NCBI RefSeq assembly: GCF_900104035.1
Contig: NZ_FNIT01000001.1
Coordinates: forward strand, 390,169 to 454,168
DNA from: Aureimonas jatrophae
GTDB taxonomy: Bacteria; Pseudomonadota; Alphaproteobacteria; Rhizobiales; Rhizobiaceae
Length of the DNA: 64,000 nt
Reading direction: 5' to 3'
Part shown: in pieces, positions 61,464 to 64,000 of the stretch
Layout: every line of letters begins with the position of its first letter
Numbering within the stretch: the first letter of the stretch is position 1
Translations under genes and position numbers: made by a program
Notes under the pieces: model-generated
Databases searched by the model: none
What the model saw: the letters and a program-made list of their open reading frames with translations, nothing else
Told to the model about the DNA's origin: nothing

Positions 61464-63344
61464 TCAGATGTGCCGGCTCGTTCCGAACGCGACGGTGCGC
61501 GTTTCCGGCAGGCCGAAACGGTCGATCGGGCGCTCCGCGGTGTCGAACAGAAAGGCGAAGATCCGGTCCAGGATGTCGCTCCAGGAGCGGATGCGCTCGC
61601 TCGGGACGGCGCGGTCCATGCCGGTGACGTAGATCAGCTCGTCGCATGGGATCTGGTGATCGCGCAGCAGCGGCACGAGCACCGAGGGCAGGTTCAGGCG
61701 CTGCATGTAGCCGAATCGGATGTCGACCCGCACGATGTCGTCGGCGATGCGGGAGAAGTGAGCCCGGTCCCCGTCCAGAACGCGGGGCTTGTCCGTCCGG
61801 CGCACCACGCAGACGATGGTGGGGGAGAAGCTGACGTCGGCGAGCTTACGCATGCGCACGAGCGCGACCGGCGCGGTCTCGCCGGTTCGCGTGATGAAGA
61901 CGGCCGGGCGGGGCAGGCGCCGACTGCCGGCAAGGCGCGCGGGCAGATCCTGGATCGGGACCGAGGCGCGGCGCGAGCCGCTGCGAAGCCGCTTCAGACC
62001 GTGGCGCCAAGCGCCCATGACAAGGAGCACGACGCCGCCGATCGAGAGCGGCAGGAGACCGCCGTCGAGGATTTTCGTGAGGTTCGCCGTCGCGAAGGGC
62101 AGGTCGAGGCAGAGAAACAAGGCGCCGATCGCCAACACGCCCCAGCGGGGCAGGCGCCACGAACGACCCATCTCGAAGACGAAGAGGATCGTGGTGGTGA
62201 CCATCGCGAGGGCTACCGCGATGCCATAGGCCGAGGCGAGCCGTTCGGACGAGCCGAAGCTGACCACCACTGCGATCGCGAGAATGCCGATCAGCCAGTT
62301 GACCCGGCCGATATAGACGTCGGCCTCGTTGTGCGCCGAGGTATTGCGCATGCGCATGGGCGGCAGGAAGCCCAGTTCCACCGCCTGGTTCGCCAAGCTG
62401 AACGCGCCGGTCAGGATCGCCTGTGAGGCGATGATCGTGGCCAACGTCGCCAGAACCAGCATCGGCAGGCCGAAGGGCGCGGGCACGATCTCGAAGAAGG
62501 GATGCAGCACGCCCGGATTGCCGAGAAACAGGGCGCCCTGGCCGTAGTAGTTCAGTAGAAGGGCCGGCAGGGCGATCAGCGTCCAGGCGTTTCGGATCGT
62601 TCGCCGCCCGAACTGGCCGAGATCGGCATACAGCGCCTCGCCGCCCGTTACGGCCAGGAAGACCGAGCCCATGATGGCGAGCGCGCGGCCGGGCTCCGCC
62701 AACAGGAGGGCGACCCCATGCAACGGATTCGCGGCGGCGAGCACGTCCGGTCGCGCGACGATCGAAACGACGCCGAACCCGCCGAGCGCCGCGAACCACA
62801 GAAGCATGACGGGTCCGAAGAAACGGGCGATCGGCGCGGTGCCCAACCGTTGCAGGACGAAGACCGCCAGCAGCACGGCGACCGTCGCCGGCACGATGAA
62901 GCGATCGAACGACGGGGCCACGACGCGAATGCCCTCCATCGCGGAGAGCACCGATATGGCGGGCGTGAGGACGCCGTCGCCAAAAAGCATGGCCGCACCC
63001 GCCAGTCCCAGAGCCAGAAGAACGCGCTGGCCTCGCCGCCGACCTTGGTGAACGCGCAGAAGCGTCACGAGCGCGAGGATGCCGCCTTCGCCCTCGTTGT
63101 CCGCCCGAAGAATGAAGCTGACGTATTTCAGGGTCACGACGAGGATCAGCGCCCACGTCACGAGCGACAGGACGCCGAGCACGGAGGCCGGCGCGGCGGT
63201 GCCCTCGACCGAGGCAGCCCGGACACCCTCCTGGAGTGCATAGAGCGGACTGGTGCCGATATCCCCGAAGACGACTCCGAGCGCACCGACCGTTGCCCAG
63301 GCCGTGGCGCGTTGCGGCCCCGTTTTCGCCTCGTTCGACCACAT
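61464..63344 (-). CDS. kup: KUP-family potassium transporter
   Basis: A 626-aa proton-coupled potassium uptake protein with about twelve membrane helices in the first 440 residues. The diagnostic segment GALGVVFGDIGTSPLYALQ starts the protein, and SLVTWALILVVTLKYVSF follows. The C-terminal cytoplasmic domain contains the usual beta-rich KUP tail (RLPRPAVFITRTGETAPVAL). It is convergent with the Rad50-like gene and divergent from the porin gene. Confidence 0.94.
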   Translation of the reverse strand: MWSNEAKTGPQRATAWATVGALGVVFGDIGTSPLYALQEGVRAASVEGTAAPASVLGVLSLVTWALILVVTLKYVSFILRADNEGEGGILALVTLLRVHQGRRRGQRVLLALGLAGAAMLFGDGVLTPAISVLSAMEGIRVVAPSFDRFIVPATVAVLLAVFVLQRLGTAPIARFFGPVMLLWFAALGGFGVVSIVARPDVLAAANPLHGVALLLAEPGRALAIMGSVFLAVTGGEALYADLGQFGRRTIRNAWTLIALPALLLNYYGQGALFLGNPGVLHPFFEIVPAPFGLPMLVLATLATIIASQAILTGAFSLANQAVELGFLPPMRMRNTSAHNEADVYIGRVNWLIGILAIAVVVSFGSSERLASAYGIAVALAMVTTTILFVFEMGRSWRLPRWGVLAIGALFLCLDLPFATANLTKILDGGLLPLSIGGVVLLVMGAWRHGLKRLRSGSRRASVPIQDLPARLAGSRRLPRPAVFITRTGETAPVALVRMRKLADVSFSPTIVCVVRRTDKPRVLDGDRAHFSRIADDIVRVDIRFGYMQRLNLPSVLVPLLRDHQIPCDELIYVTGMDRAVPSERIRSWSDILDRIFAFLFDTAERPIDRFGLPETRTVAFGTSRHI

Positions 63345-63686
63345 TGCGCGCCTGCTCCGATTCCCGATCCGCAGGTACGGCGGTCCTGCAACTGGTGCGA
63401 AGCTAGCGTTGGAACTCCCATTCGGCAGGGGTTTGGTCAGGTCGGCGCAAGCGAGTTACGCTGGAGGGCACAACAAACGTGGCTTCGCCGCAACAGCGGT
63501 GTGTCCAACGCGCCTCCGTGGCCCTGGTGTGGCCTTTCGGTGATTGCATCCGGCACATCCGTCGATATCCTTACTATCGAAAGACGAAGGGGGACGACCT
63601 GAGGCTTTCAAAGGGATGGGGCAGGGAAGGCTGTCCTTCGTAACAAAGGCCCAACCCTAACCTATAACTTGACTGGAGGTCAGGAC
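63345..63686. other. 342-bp divergent spacer between kup and the porin gene
   Basis: It must hold the promoters of kup and of the porin gene. A sigma-70-like pair, TTGCAT (63544-63549) and TATCCT (63566-63571) with 16 bp between, could serve the porin and would give a leader of about 110 nt. A perfect inverted repeat TCGATA-N7-TATCGA (63562-63580) overlaps this -10. No gene is recognised here. Confidence 0.35.
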
Positions 63687-64000
63687 ATGAACATCAAGAG
63701 CCTTCTTCTTGGCTCCGCCGCGGCGCTGGTCGCGGTTTCCGGCGCTCGCGCGGCTGACGCGGTCGTCATGGCCGAGCCCGAGCCGGTCGACTACGTCCGC
63801 GTTTGCGACGTGTACGGCAAGGGCTTCTACTACATCCCCGGCACCGAGACCTGCCTGTCGATCAGCGGTTACGCCCGCTTCCAGGTGAACGTCGCCGGCG
63901 ACCCGGCCTTCAACCTCGAGGGTGACGACTACCAGGTCAACACCCGCGTCCGCGGCCGCTTGAACTTCGACGCCCGCGAGGAGACCGAGCTCGGCACGCT
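63687..64000 (+). CDS. Omp2b/porin-family outer-membrane protein, N-terminal part
   Basis: Only 104 codons are visible before the window ends. A signal peptide ([20 protein letters not shown], cleaved near ARAADA) is followed by the Rhizobiales porin N-terminus ([20 protein letters not shown], then [16 protein letters not shown]) with its conserved Cys pair, and the first beta strands with [20 protein letters not shown]. The full protein would form a 16-strand general diffusion pore. GGAGGT lies six bases before the ATG. The codon choice and spacing suggest high expression. Confidence 0.92.
   Translation, partial: MNIKSLLLGSAAALVAVSGARAADAVVMAEPEPVDYVRVCDVYGKGFYYIPGTETCLSISGYARFQVNVAGDPAFNLEGDDYQVNTRVRGRLNFDAREETELGT

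Overview
The window is about 64 kb of GC-rich DNA from an alphaproteobacterium, most likely of the order Hyphomicrobiales (Rhizobiales). Signs of this are a complete gene transfer agent (GTA) cluster of the Rhodobacter capsulatus type, a feuN-feuP-feuQ-like unit, the run ccmIEFH - degP - two-component pair - glnE - pleC-like kinase - pepN, a BacA/SbmA transporter, DUF2336, DUF1491 and DUF2147 proteins, and the start of an Omp2b-type porin. The family is not decidable from sequence alone; Aurantimonadaceae-like is only a guess. Nearly every base is coding and many genes overlap by 4 bp (GTGA or ATGA junctions). I saw no tRNA, rRNA, insertion sequence or CRISPR array.

Layout. 1-8.8 kb: a cell-cycle-type membrane histidine kinase overlapping a peptidoglycan-binding protein gene, DUF1491 and DUF2336 genes, a 47-aa conserved small protein, a DUF1214/DUF1254 pair downstream of a bifunctional penicillin-binding protein, and ycgN. 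8.8-23.3 kb: the GTA structural cluster in canonical order (small and large terminase, portal, membrane protein, protease, capsid, connector, head closure, small basic protein, tail terminator, major tail, two assembly proteins, tape measure, distal tail, hub, NlpC/P60 peptidase, megatron, small membrane protein), all genes intact. 23.4-26.3 kb: feuN/feuP/feuQ and a lipoprotein. 26.4-30.5 kb: cytochrome c maturation genes ccmI, ccmE, ccmF, ccmH. 30.6-40.4 kb: a monooxygenase-fold membrane protein, degP, a response regulator/kinase pair, glnE and a PleC-like kinase. 40.6-53.1 kb: pepN, a DMT transporter, a His/Met-rich secreted protein, an MFS transporter, an unusual uracil-DNA glycosylase, ETF-QO, and a leftward group of small protein - amn - EEP nuclease/phosphatase - bacA. 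53.2-64 kb: a YfcG-like GST, an acyltransferase, tandem DUF2147 proteins, a Sel1-like protein, a PLP aminotransferase, an SbcD/SbcC-like pair without a zinc hook, kup, and the porin start.

The most interesting signal is in GTA control. Strong intrinsic terminators (perfect or near-perfect GC stem plus U-tract) sit just before the first GTA gene and in the middle of the cluster, between the tail terminator and major tail genes. Only 26-31 nt separate each U-tract from the next start codon, so expression of the genes beyond them should need read-through. This is what a processive anti-termination control, as described for Caulobacter GafZ, would predict. A TTGACA-N17-TAGGTT promoter candidate and an adjacent inverted repeat precede the first terminator. 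No gafY/gafZ or gafA-like regulator lies in the window.
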